Of a stretch of DNA of 40,579 nt, positions 12,137 through 21,777 are shown piece by piece. The notes beneath the pieces were generated by a model. It worked only from the letters and a program-made list of their open reading frames with translations. It ran no database searches and was not told where the DNA came from. The stretch covers positions 1 through 40,579 of the forward strand of contig CACAAZ010000012.1 in NCBI GenBank assembly GCA_902530685.1. The letters run 5' to 3'. This DNA is from an uncultured Alphaproteobacteria bacterium. GTDB taxonomy: Bacteria; Pseudomonadota; Alphaproteobacteria; HIMB59; GCA-002718135. Each line of letters begins with the position of its first letter. Position 1 is the first letter of the stretch. The translations under genes and the position numbers were made by a program.

Positions 12137-12739
12137 TTAGATATTTTTTGCGGTATTCCATTCTTCTTGAGTATTTATATTGAAAAAATTCTCTTCCTGG
12201 CTTTTATCAAATTCAACAAATTTATATTTGTGTTTTTTAACCCAATACATAATTTTACTATTTTTTAATTTTAACTCATTTTCTAAACTAGTTATTAACG
12301 ATATATGCCACATTGCTATTACAGGATGATGCCTACTATTTGATCTTGCAATCAATATTTTTATGTTTTCATCATATGCCTCTAAAAACTTATCTAAAAG
12401 ATTATCGGGCAAAAATGGGGTATCACTTGGGACAGTAAAAACCCACTCTTTGTTTGTGTAATTTTCTTTAGCCCATAACATAGATGTGTGTATCCCTGCT
12501 AAAGGCCCAAGAAAACCTTTAAATCTATCTTCAATTATTGGAAAATTAATTTTCTTAAAATTTTCCAAATTATTAGCATTTATTATTATTTCATTATTAT
12601 ATTTTTTAAGCTTGTTTATTGTTTTGTCTAAGATTGTAATTCCATTTATTTTAGCAAAAGTTTTAAATCCACCTCCAAATCTTTTTGACTGACCTCCGGC
12701 AAGTATGGCAAACAAAATTTTTTTCTTATTTATGGTCAA
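12137..12739 (-). CDS. mobA: Molybdenum cofactor guanylyltransferase
   Basis: LAGGQSKRFGGGFKTF nucleotide-binding motif; WVFTVPSDTPFLP; sits in a Moco gene cluster. Confidence 0.88.
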   Translation of the reverse strand: MTINKKKILFAILAGGQSKRFGGGFKTFAKINGITILDKTINKLKKYNNEIIINANNLENFKKINFPIIEDRFKGFLGPLAGIHTSMLWAKENYTNKEWVFTVPSDTPFLPDNLLDKFLEAYDENIKILIARSNSRHHPVIAMWHISLITSLENELKLKNSKIMYWVKKHKYKFVEFDKSQEENFFNINTQEEWNTAKNI

Positions 12740-13544
12740 TTCTATGTTCTCCAGAAAGTGCTAAATATTTTTTTCCCTTTGCTCGTCCAATAAGTGTTAA
12801 ATTCGAGCCTCTTGCCAGCTCTACACCCCATGCTGTGAATCCAGATCTAGAAATTAATATTGGAATACCCATTTTTATAGTTTTAATAACCATTTCACTA
12901 GTTAGTCTTCCTGTAGTGTAAAAAATTTTATTTGAAGAGCTAATATTTTTTAAAAACATAAAACCAGCAATTTTATCTACAGCATTATGTCTCCCTACGT
13001 CTTCCATATAAATTAATGGTTTATTATTATGAATAATGGCACAACCATGTATTGCTCCTGTTTCTAAATATAAACTCGGTGTTAATGTAATTTTTTTTGA
13101 AATTTCATAAATCCATTTATGTTTAATTTTCTTATTGGATTTTAAATTTGATTTTTTTATTTCTGCATAGATATCCCCAAATACTGTACCTATTGCACAA
13201 CCACTAGTTGTTATTTTCTTTCTTAATTTGTTTTCATAATTTGTTTTACGTTTTGTTCGTACAACAACCACACCTAAATCCTTATCAATTTCAACTTTTG
13301 TAATTATGTCATTTTTCTTAAGCATATTTTGATTTAATAAATACCCAACTGCAAGGTATTTTGGGTGATCTCCAATAGACATTAGCGTTACTATCTCTTG
13401 ATTATTAAGAAAAATTGTAAGAGCTTTTTCATTAATAACTTTAGAAATTATTTTATTCCCTTTCTCATCAAAACCATTTAGTTTTGTAATTAAGGACTTA
13501 TTATTAATATCAGGTGAGACTAAATATTTCTCTTTTTTTGCCAT
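12726..13544 (-). CDS. fdhD: Formate dehydrogenase accessory sulfurtransferase FdhD
   Basis: TTSGCAIG; ETGAIHGCAIIHNNKPLIYMEDVGRHNAVDKIAGFMFL; YTTGRLTSEMVIKTIKMGIPILISRSGFTAWGVELAR. Confidence 0.94.
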   Translation of the reverse strand: MAKKEKYLVSPDINNKSLITKLNGFDEKGNKIISKVINEKALTIFLNNQEIVTLMSIGDHPKYLAVGYLLNQNMLKKNDIITKVEIDKDLGVVVVRTKRKTNYENKLRKKITTSGCAIGTVFGDIYAEIKKSNLKSNKKIKHKWIYEISKKITLTPSLYLETGAIHGCAIIHNNKPLIYMEDVGRHNAVDKIAGFMFLKNISSSNKIFYTTGRLTSEMVIKTIKMGIPILISRSGFTAWGVELARGSNLTLIGRAKGKKYLALSGEHRIDHK

Positions 13545-13570
13545 ATGTTGTAATTAAACTAATAATATAA

Positions 13571-14263
13571 ATGAACATATTAGAAATTTTCACAAATTCC
13601 ATACTATTAATTATTACTTTAGATAATGAACTATGGGATATTATACTTTTATCATTATTTGTAAGTTTTACCGCCCTAATTATTGCATCATTATTAGGAT
13701 TTATAGTAGGGTATTATTTTGCAATTTATAATTTTTATTTCAAAAAAATTATTTTAATAATTATAAACTCATTGATGGGAATTCCTCCAGTTGTAGTAGG
13801 TTTGATTGTTTATTTTATTTTTGCATCAGGTGGACCTTTAGGCATCTTACAACTTCTATACACACCTTCTGCGATGATTATTGCTCAAACTATAATAATT
13901 TTTCCAATAATTGCTTCATTATCTCATGAGATATTTTCTAAAAATTGGTTTGAATTTAAAGATCAGATAAGATCCTTAAATATTCCTTTTTGGGGTTCTG
14001 TTAAACTTTTATTTAACCATAGTTATTTTTTATTAATAACAACATTATTATCTGCTTTTGGAAGGGCAATTTCAGAAGTTGGTGCAGTTATGATTGTGGG
14101 TGGTAATATTGATCATTATACACGAGTAATGACAACTGCTATATCGTTAGAAACTAGAATGGGAAATTTAGAATACGCTATGGCATTAGGTTTAGTTTTA
14201 ATATCAATAACAATAATTATTTACTCGCTTGTATATTTATTAAATAATAGATCTATTAAATGA
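13571..14263 (+). CDS. tupB: TupB-like tungstate/molybdate ABC transporter permease
   Basis: 230 aa permease; MGIPPVVVGLIVYFIFASGGPLG and AFGRAISEVGAVMIVGGNI (EAA-type loop, TupB-like). No TupA or TupC gene in the window. Confidence 0.8.
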   Translation: MNILEIFTNSILLIITLDNELWDIILLSLFVSFTALIIASLLGFIVGYYFAIYNFYFKKIILIIINSLMGIPPVVVGLIVYFIFASGGPLGILQLLYTPSAMIIAQTIIIFPIIASLSHEIFSKNWFEFKDQIRSLNIPFWGSVKLLFNHSYFLLITTLLSAFGRAISEVGAVMIVGGNIDHYTRVMTTAISLETRMGNLEYAMALGLVLISITIIIYSLVYLLNNRSIK

Positions 14264-14742
14264 AAATAGTAGGAATTGTTGGCTGGAAGGACTCAGGGAA
14301 AACAACTATTGCAACTAAAATTATCAATAAACTTAGCTCTAAAAATTTTCGTGTTGCATCAATTAAACATGCACATCATGAATTTGATATAGATCATAAG
14401 AATACAGATAGCTTTAAGCATAGATTAGCGGGATCTTCTCAAGTAATAGTTAGTTCGTCGAAGCGATGGGTTAAAATATCAGAGCTAAACAATTCAAAAG
14501 AAAAAACATTAGATGAATTAATTAATCAACTTTCAGAAATTGATATTGTAATAGTGGAAGGGTTTAAAAATGAAAATCACCCAAAAATTGAAATAATTAA
14601 AAATGATAATGATAATTACTTATTTACCAAAATTAAAAATATAAAAGCTATTATTTCAAATAATATACTTGAAACTGACTTGAGAATTTTTAAGAATGAC
14701 GAAATTGATAATATAGTCAATTTTATTTTGAAAGAATTTTAA
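14260..14742 (+). CDS. mobB: Molybdopterin-guanine dinucleotide biosynthesis protein B
   Basis: VGWKDSGKTTIATKIINKLSSKNFRVASIKHAHHEFDIDHKNTDSFKHRLAGSSQV; VIVEGFKNENHPKIEI. Confidence 0.93.
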   Translation: MKIVGIVGWKDSGKTTIATKIINKLSSKNFRVASIKHAHHEFDIDHKNTDSFKHRLAGSSQVIVSSSKRWVKISELNNSKEKTLDELINQLSEIDIVIVEGFKNENHPKIEIIKNDNDNYLFTKIKNIKAIISNNILETDLRIFKNDEIDNIVNFILKEF

Positions 14743-15956
14743 TGAATAAATCACCTCTAACCAAAAAACAAATTGTTAATTTATTTAAAAAACAAAAGAT
14801 TGTAATTTTTAACTCTGAAAAAGTTAATTTAGAAAATTCAGAAGATAGATTTCTTTATAAAAATATAAAAAGTAAAATTAATTTACCTCCTTTTAATAAT
14901 TCTGCTGTAGACGGTTATGCTATTTTAAAAACAGATTTAAAAACAAAAAAAGTTTTTTTTTGTAATAGACGAATAGCAGCTGGAGATAACAAAAATATAA
15001 AAGTAAAACCCGGTGAAGCAGTAAGAATTTTTACTGGCGCAAAAATGCCTTTGAATTCATCAACTGTAGTTATGCAGGAAAATACATACAAGAAAGGAAG
15101 TAAAATTCATTTAATTAAAATTCCAAAATTTGGAGATAATTATAGATTAAAGGGTGAAGATATAAAAAAAAACCAAAAAATATTGGAAAAGGGTTCTAAA
15201 TTAAATCAACAAAATATAAATTTAATTGCTGCTACTGGTATTAGTAAAATAAAAGTATTTAAAAAAATTAAAATTGGTTTCTTTACAAGTGGTAATGAAT
15301 TACGAAAACCAACTAAAAATTTAAAAAATTCCGAAATTAATAATTCAAATTATTATAGTTTAAATAATTTACTTGATAAGAATTTTATAGAAAAAAAATA
15401 TTGTGGAAATCTTAAAGATAATTTTAAATCTATTAAAAACAAAATTTTTAATACTTCAAAAAAATTTAATGTAATTATAACTGCTGGTGGTGCATCTGTT
15501 GGTGATGAAGATCATTTAATTAAAGTTTTATCTGAATTAGGTAAGGTATATTTTTGGAGAGCAGCAATAAAACCAGGAAGACCAATTGCAGTTGGAAAAA
15601 TAAATAAGTGCTACATAATTTGTTTACCAGGTAATCCAGTTTCTGTTCAATTACTATATGCAATGTTAGTAAAACCATTAATAGAAAAACTATCTGGTGG
15701 AAATTTTAAGCTCCCATCTTCAAGTAAAATTACAGCAAATTTTTCTATGAAGAAAAAAACAAAAAGAATGGAGTGGTTGCGTGTAAATAAAGAAACTATA
15801 CATAATAAAAATATTGCAAATAAATTTCCTAAACAAGGTTCAGGTATGATTAGTTCTATATCCTATTCAGATGGTATAATTGAAATTGATGAAAATGTTT
15901 CTCAAGTAAACAAAGGAGATATTCTTGATTTTTATAATTATGAAAGTTTATTTTAA
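14742..15956 (+). CDS. moeA: Molybdopterin molybdenumtransferase
   Basis: NLPPFNNSAVDGYAI; GEAVRIFTGAKMP; TAGGASVGDEDH; KPGRPIAVGKI; LPGNPVSVQLL. Confidence 0.94.
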   Translation: MNKSPLTKKQIVNLFKKQKIVIFNSEKVNLENSEDRFLYKNIKSKINLPPFNNSAVDGYAILKTDLKTKKVFFCNRRIAAGDNKNIKVKPGEAVRIFTGAKMPLNSSTVVMQENTYKKGSKIHLIKIPKFGDNYRLKGEDIKKNQKILEKGSKLNQQNINLIAATGISKIKVFKKIKIGFFTSGNELRKPTKNLKNSEINNSNYYSLNNLLDKNFIEKKYCGNLKDNFKSIKNKIFNTSKKFNVIITAGGASVGDEDHLIKVLSELGKVYFWRAAIKPGRPIAVGKINKCYIICLPGNPVSVQLLYAMLVKPLIEKLSGGNFKLPSSSKITANFSMKKKTKRMEWLRVNKETIHNKNIANKFPKQGSGMISSISYSDGIIEIDENVSQVNKGDILDFYNYESLF

Positions 15957-16204
15957 TTTTTAATTTTAAATTTATAACGAATTACAATTTTATCTTTAAT
16001 TTTTTCGCAATTTAAATATTCATAGTTGGATTGATCACAATAATGTTCAAAGTCTGCTTCAGCCAAAGGATCAGTTGCAATAATTTTAATAACTGTATCT
16101 TTATTTAATTCTGACGCAAGTTTCCTAGCCTTAAGTACTGGTATAGGACATTCTGTACCACTAGTATCAAGAACTAATTCTTCATTTTCAACTGAATCTT
16201 TCAT
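15953..16204 (-). CDS. TusA-family sulfurtransferase
   Basis: 83 aa, LDTSGTECPIPVLKARKLASEL with the CPxP motif. Confidence 0.9.
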   Translation of the reverse strand: MKDSVENEELVLDTSGTECPIPVLKARKLASELNKDTVIKIIATDPLAEADFEHYCDQSNYEYLNCEKIKDKIVIRYKFKIKN

Positions 16205-16241
16205 AGTTTTCTGATACTTAATATATAATATATTAATTGGA

Positions 16242-17945
16242 ATGGAAAAATTTGTTTCTCAAACAGAAACTTCTTTAAAAAAGAAGAAAAGACGTTGGAC
16301 TCCAAAAGGAAGACAAGTCGAAGATAAATATTTAGATGATGTTTCTAAATTGTTTTCAGGAATAATATTTAAGCGTGATGAATTAATAGAATATTTACAT
16401 ATATTACAGGATAAATTTGGTGTTTTGTACGATAAGCATCTGGTTGCTTTATCAACTATTATTAACTTACCACTTTCTGAAATTTATGAAGTTGCAACTT
16501 TTTACGCACACTTTAATATTGTAAAAGACAGTAAAGATTATAAACCAGTAAATGTTGTAAGGGTTTGTGAAAGTTTAACGTGTGAATTATTTGGAGCACA
16601 CAAATTACTTCAAGATATAAAAAAATTAGAGAATAAAAATATGAAAGTTGTGCCTGGGCCATGCATGGGTAGATGCAATGTTGCTCCTACTGTCTGCGTA
16701 GGAAAAAATTATGTTGATGTGGCTAATTTTGATAAAGTAAAAAAAACAATCGATGAAAAAACTTTTGACCCCTTCATTCCAGATTATATAAACTTATCCT
16801 CTTATAAAAAAAATGGTGGTTATGAAATTTCGAATAAAATAAAAAATGGTGTAATCTCAAAAAAACAAGTTTTAGATTCATTAAATGAAAGCGGATTGAA
16901 AGGTAAAGGTGGAGCTGGATTTCCTACAGGAAAAAAATGGGAAATTGTTTCAAATTACAATGGTAAAAAATATGTTGCTGTTAATGGTGATGAAGGTGAG
17001 CCAGGAACGTTTAAAGATAGATCTTATTTAGAAAGTGATCCACATAGATTTTTAGAAGGTGCTTTAATTGCCTCCTATTTTATAAGTGCTCAAAAAGTTT
17101 ACATTTATATGAGAGATGAATATCCAGCGGTTATAAAAATTTTACTTGATGAAATAAATAAAATGGAAGATGAAGAAATAATTCCAAAAGACTTTTTCAT
17201 AGTAAGAAGAGGGGCAGGAGCTTACATTTGTGGAGAAGAATCAGCAATGATAGAAAGTATTGAAGGCAAAAGAGGATTGCCAAGGCATAGACCGCCTTAC
17301 GTGGCTGAAATTGGTTTATTTGGATGTCCTACTTTAACAAATAATTTAGAAACTCTTTTTTGGGTAAGAGATATAATTGAAAAAGGAGGAAAGTGGTTTG
17401 CTGAAAAGGGGTCGAATGGAAATAAGGGTTTTCATAGTTTTTCAGTATCTGGAAGAGTAAAGAACCCAGGAGTAAAAGTTGCCCCAGCAGGGATAACAAT
17501 TCAGCAATTAATTGATGAGTATTGTGATGGTATGGCTGATGGACATATTTTTAAAGGATATCTTCCAGGAGGTGCATCAGGTGGCATTCTTCCCGCTACA
17601 ATGAATAATATTCCACTTGATTATGGATCGAAAGAATTAATGGATGCCGGATGTTTTTTAGGTTCAGCGGCAGTAGTTGTATTATCGGATAAAGATAATA
17701 TGAAAGATGTTGCACTTAATTTACTAAAATTTTTTGAAGAGGAAAGTTGTGGTCAATGTACACCATGCCGTTCCGGTACTGAGAAAACTGTAAAATTAAT
17801 GCAAGAAAAAAATTGGAACAAAGAAAAATTAAAAGATCTAAGTGAAGTTATGGCTCAAGCATCGATATGTGGTTTAGGACAAGCTGCAACAAACCCGTTA
17901 AATTCTGTTTTAAAATATTTTAGTAATGAAATAACTTATGACTAA
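16242..17945 (+). CDS. fdsB: NAD-dependent formate dehydrogenase beta subunit, fused NuoE-like and NuoF-like domains
   Basis: 567 aa: N-terminal 24-kDa-type 2Fe-2S ligands (CESLTC...CMGRCNVAPTV), then NuoF domain (GLKGKGGAGFPTGKKW; VNGDEGEPGTFKDR; ESCGQCTPCRSGT). Confidence 0.92.
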   Translation: MEKFVSQTETSLKKKKRRWTPKGRQVEDKYLDDVSKLFSGIIFKRDELIEYLHILQDKFGVLYDKHLVALSTIINLPLSEIYEVATFYAHFNIVKDSKDYKPVNVVRVCESLTCELFGAHKLLQDIKKLENKNMKVVPGPCMGRCNVAPTVCVGKNYVDVANFDKVKKTIDEKTFDPFIPDYINLSSYKKNGGYEISNKIKNGVISKKQVLDSLNESGLKGKGGAGFPTGKKWEIVSNYNGKKYVAVNGDEGEPGTFKDRSYLESDPHRFLEGALIASYFISAQKVYIYMRDEYPAVIKILLDEINKMEDEEIIPKDFFIVRRGAGAYICGEESAMIESIEGKRGLPRHRPPYVAEIGLFGCPTLTNNLETLFWVRDIIEKGGKWFAEKGSNGNKGFHSFSVSGRVKNPGVKVAPAGITIQQLIDEYCDGMADGHIFKGYLPGGASGGILPATMNNIPLDYGSKELMDAGCFLGSAAVVVLSDKDNMKDVALNLLKFFEEESCGQCTPCRSGTEKTVKLMQEKNWNKEKLKDLSEVMAQASICGLGQAATNPLNSVLKYFSNEITYD

Positions 17946-20691
17946 AGAGAAAACAAAATTTTATTTAAACGAAAAGTTAGTTGAGGCAAATGCTGATGAA
18001 ACTATTTGGCAAGTTGCAAATAGACTTGGAACAGAAATCCCACATTTATGTTATTCTGATAAACCCGGCTACAGAGCAGATGGAAATTGTAGAGCATGTA
18101 TGGTTGAAATTGAAGGAGAGCGTGTGTTGGCAGCATCTTGTATTAGAAAGCCAACTGATAGTATGAAAGTAAAAACTTCTTCAGAAAAGGCAAAAAAATC
18201 TAGAGAGTTAGTTTTTGAATTACTCCTAGCAGACCAGCCAAAAAAAGAAATTGCTCATGATAATAATTCTGACTTTTGGAAATGGATAGACAAAGTTGAA
18301 GTTAAAGAAAGCAGATTTCCAAAAAAAACTTCATGTGAGGCAGATGTTTCTCATCCTAGTATGGCTGTAAATTTAGATGCATGCATCCAATGTAATCTTT
18401 GTGTAAGAGCATGTAGAGAAGTTCAGGTCAACGATGTCATCGGAATGGCATATCGGGGAGAAAATTCAAAAATTGTATTCGATTTTGATGATCCAATGGG
18501 TGATAGCACATGCGTGGCATGTGGTGAATGTGTACAGGCTTGTCCAACTGGAGCATTAATGCCAGCATCCATTGTAGATAAAGATGGTGTTGGCCATAGT
18601 AAGGTAGATAAAAAAATTGATAGCGTTTGTCCTTATTGTGGTGTGGGTTGTCAAATAGAATACAATGTAAAAGATAACAAAATTAAATACGTTAATGGTG
18701 TTGATGGTCCCGCAAACAAGAATAGATTATGTGTAAAAGGAAGGTTTGGTTTTGATTATGTAAACAATCCAGAAAGACTTACAAAGCCATTGATTAGAAT
18801 TAAAGATAAACCAAAAGACTTACACCCAAATATTAATTTTTCAAATATTAATGAATATTTTAGAGAAGCTTCTTGGGATGAAGCCCTAGATTGTGCTGCA
18901 CAGGGTTTTTTAAAACTTAAGAAACAAAGAAATGGTAAGAGTAATCTTGCAGGTTTTGGATCAGCTAAATGTTCAAATGAAGAAGCTTATTTATTTCAAA
19001 AATTAATAAGAACTGGTTTTAATACAAATAATGTTGATCATTGTACAAGACTTTGTCATGCGTCATCTGTTGCTGCTTTATTAGAAACAATTGGTTCAGG
19101 AGCTGTTACTGCTCCATTCTATGAAGTTGAGCATTCTGATGTGATAATAGTCATTGGTGCTAATCCTACTGAAAACCATCCAGTAGCTGCAACTTTTTTT
19201 AAGAATGCTGCTAAAAACGGTTCTAAATTAATTGTGATGGATCCTAGAGGTCATTCCTTAAAAAAACATGCAACTCATATGTTACAATTTAAACCAGGAT
19301 CTGATGTTGCTCTCTTAAACTCAATAATGAATGTTATTGTCGAAGAAGATTTATTTAATTCTGAATATATTAAAAAACAAACTGAAGGATTTGATAAATT
19401 GAGAAAACATTTAATGAATTATTCACCTGATATAATGGAAGACGAAACAGGTATTAATCCAGAACTAATAAGAGAAGTAGCACGCATGTATGCTAATACA
19501 AATAAAGGAATTATTTTCTGGGGAATGGGCATTTCTCAACATACACATGGTACTGATAATGCTAGATGTTTAATTTCTCTAGCTTTAATGACCGGGAATG
19601 TTGGAAAAAGAGGATCTGGTTTGCATCCTTTAAGAGGACAGAATAATGTTCAAGGAGCATCTGATGCTGGTCTTATACCAATGATGTACCCTGATTACCA
19701 ATTAGTTGAAAAAGATCATAATAAAGATTTTTTTGAAAAACTTTGGAATACTCCTTTAGATGATAAAAAAGGTCTAACTGTTGTTGAGATTATGGATGCT
19801 ATTCATGAGAATACAATAAAAGGCATGTACATTCTTGGTGAAAATCCAGCAATGTCTGACCCAGATCTTAATCATGCAAGAGAGGCTTTACAAAAGTTAG
19901 ATCATTTAGTTGTTCAAGATATTTTTTTAACTGAAACAGCAACATATGCCGATGTCATTTTCCCAGCTTCAGCATGGCCTGAAAAAAATGGAACAGTTAC
20001 AAATACTAATAGACAAGTACAGATGGGAAGAAAAGCTTTAGATTCTCCAGGACAAGCAAAAGAGGATTGGTGGATAACGAATGAGCTTGGAAAAAGAATG
20101 GGGTTAAATTGGCAATACAAACACCCTAAGGAAATATATGAAGAAATGACACTAACAATGCCTTCTTTAAATAATATATCTTGGGAAAGATTAGAAAATG
20201 AAAACTCTGTGACGTATCCTAGTAAGTCCCCTACGTTACCAGGGGAAGAAATTGTATTTGGTGATAGATTTCCAAATGAAAACGGCAAAGGTAAATTTGT
20301 TCCTGCTAATGTTACTCCACCAGATGAAATGCCTGATAATGAATTTGCTATGATATTAACAACAGGAAGGCAACTAGAGCATTGGCATACTGGAGCAATG
20401 ACAAGAAAGGCATCAAATTTAGATGCTATTGAACCAGAACCTTCAGTTTCAATATCACCTGGTGATATATTTAAATATAATATGAAGGCTGGTGACAAAA
20501 TAAAAGTATCAACTAGAAGAGGTTCTATTGACATAAGAGTTAGACAAGACAGGGCTATTCCAAATGGAGTTATTTTTATTCCATTTTGCTATAATGAATC
20601 AGCAGCTAATCTATTAACTAATCCAGCTCTAGATCCGCATGGAAAAATTCCTGAATTTAAATATTGTGCAGCGAAAATTGAAAAGCTATAA
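17938..20691 (+). CDS. fdsA: Formate dehydrogenase alpha subunit (Mo/W-bis-MGD, Cys form)
   Basis: 917 aa: 2Fe-2S N-terminus, ferredoxin clusters (CIQCNLCVRACREVQ; CVACGECVQACPTGAL), CPYCGVGCQIEY, and DHCTRLCHASSVAALLETIGSGAVTAP with Cys rather than Sec. Confidence 0.94.
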   Translation: MTKEKTKFYLNEKLVEANADETIWQVANRLGTEIPHLCYSDKPGYRADGNCRACMVEIEGERVLAASCIRKPTDSMKVKTSSEKAKKSRELVFELLLADQPKKEIAHDNNSDFWKWIDKVEVKESRFPKKTSCEADVSHPSMAVNLDACIQCNLCVRACREVQVNDVIGMAYRGENSKIVFDFDDPMGDSTCVACGECVQACPTGALMPASIVDKDGVGHSKVDKKIDSVCPYCGVGCQIEYNVKDNKIKYVNGVDGPANKNRLCVKGRFGFDYVNNPERLTKPLIRIKDKPKDLHPNINFSNINEYFREASWDEALDCAAQGFLKLKKQRNGKSNLAGFGSAKCSNEEAYLFQKLIRTGFNTNNVDHCTRLCHASSVAALLETIGSGAVTAPFYEVEHSDVIIVIGANPTENHPVAATFFKNAAKNGSKLIVMDPRGHSLKKHATHMLQFKPGSDVALLNSIMNVIVEEDLFNSEYIKKQTEGFDKLRKHLMNYSPDIMEDETGINPELIREVARMYANTNKGIIFWGMGISQHTHGTDNARCLISLALMTGNVGKRGSGLHPLRGQNNVQGASDAGLIPMMYPDYQLVEKDHNKDFFEKLWNTPLDDKKGLTVVEIMDAIHENTIKGMYILGENPAMSDPDLNHAREALQKLDHLVVQDIFLTETATYADVIFPASAWPEKNGTVTNTNRQVQMGRKALDSPGQAKEDWWITNELGKRMGLNWQYKHPKEIYEEMTLTMPSLNNISWERLENENSVTYPSKSPTLPGEEIVFGDRFPNENGKGKFVPANVTPPDEMPDNEFAMILTTGRQLEHWHTGAMTRKASNLDAIEPEPSVSISPGDIFKYNMKAGDKIKVSTRRGSIDIRVRQDRAIPNGVIFIPFCYNESAANLLTNPALDPHGKIPEFKYCAAKIEKL

Positions 20692-20697
20692 TAATAT

Positions 20698-20820
20698 ATG
20701 ACTAAAAAAACGTTAATAATTTTATTTCTTGTATTCAGTCCAATTACTGCATGCTCTACTTTAAGTGAAATTAATGAAAGAGCAAAAGGTGATGGAGTTC
20801 CTTATATACCTGGTATTTAA
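20698..20820 (+). CDS. Putative small lipoprotein (40 aa), not in the supplied ORF track
   Basis: Translated by eye: MTKKTLIILFLVFSPITACSTLSEINERAKGDGVPYIPGI*. Signal peptide with lipobox ITAC; starts 7 bp after fdsA stop. Confidence 0.65.
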   Translation: MTKKTLIILFLVFSPITACSTLSEINERAKGDGVPYIPGI

Positions 20821-20880
20821 TTTTTTATTGATTAAAAAAATTGAGTATTTGTTAAGAGATTATTTAGTAAAATAGAAAAA

Positions 20881-21777
20881 ATGTATTTAAATAAAATCGA
20901 TTGGATAGCTATCGATTGGGGAACCACTAATTTTAGAGCCTGGTTTATAAAAGGCAAAAAAATTATTAAAGAAATAAACGAGCCATATGGTATAAAAAAT
21001 ATATCAGATAAAAACTATGAGAACATACTTATAAAAATTTTAAAAATACCAAAAAAAACTAATAATAAAATTAATATTATTTCTTGTGGAATGATAGGAT
21101 CAAAACAAGGATGGTTTAATACTGGCTATGAAAAAAATTTAAATTTAATTAAAAATAATTTGGTAAAAGTTAAAACCAAAAATAAATTTTTAGATTTTTA
21201 TATTGTTAAAGGTTTGGCCCAAAACAGCCCATATGATGTTATGAGAGGTGAAGAAACTCAAGCTTTAGGATATCTACAAATTAATAAAAAATTTACTGGG
21301 TTTTTATGTTTACCTGGGACACATTCAAAATGGATTAAGATTAATCAAGGTAAATTGATTAAGTTTAAAACTTATATGACTGGAGAATTACATGAAATTA
21401 TTTCAAGACATACTATTTTAAAGCATTCTTTGATTGAAAAAAAAATCAGTAAAAGTATTTTTAAGCAATCTGTTCTTTTATCACAAAAAAAGAATTTTAA
21501 TTTTTTTGATCATCTTTTTGAATTTAGATCCAGAAATCTATTGTCAAACAAAAAATATTTCCCCAAATCTGAATTGATTGGTTACTTGATTGGAAGTGAA
21601 ATTAAATCAAATATAAATAATATTAAAAATAATAAGGTAATAATTATAGGATCAAATTATAATTCAAAATTATATAGTCAAGCAATGCAAGTTTTAAAAA
21701 TAAAGAATTCAATTGTTGATTCTGCAAATGTAACAATAATTGGATTGAAAACTTTGTTTAATAAATTTGTAACATGA
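20881..21777 (+). CDS. dgoK: 2-dehydro-3-deoxygalactonokinase
   Basis: IAIDWGTTNFRAWFI N-terminus; VKGLAQNSPYDVMRGEETQALG; FLCLPGTHSKWI; overlaps a DgoA-type aldolase. Confidence 0.9.
   Translation: MYLNKIDWIAIDWGTTNFRAWFIKGKKIIKEINEPYGIKNISDKNYENILIKILKIPKKTNNKINIISCGMIGSKQGWFNTGYEKNLNLIKNNLVKVKTKNKFLDFYIVKGLAQNSPYDVMRGEETQALGYLQINKKFTGFLCLPGTHSKWIKINQGKLIKFKTYMTGELHEIISRHTILKHSLIEKKISKSIFKQSVLLSQKKNFNFFDHLFEFRSRNLLSNKKYFPKSELIGYLIGSEIKSNINNIKNNKVIIIGSNYNSKLYSQAMQVLKIKNSIVDSANVTIIGLKTLFNKFVT

Noticed and set aside
12685-12921. 78-aa plus-strand ORF over the mobA/fdhD junction
   Set aside because: Antisense to two confident genes that overlap each other.
18990-19080. Selenocysteine (in-frame TGA) in the formate dehydrogenase
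   Set aside because: The active-site region reads DHCTRLCHASSVA with an ordinary Cys codon and no in-frame TGA.
19914-20534. 206-aa minus-strand ORF inside fdsA
   Set aside because: It is the longest shadow ORF, but it lies wholly antisense to a well-supported FdsA coding region and shows no recognisable family motif.
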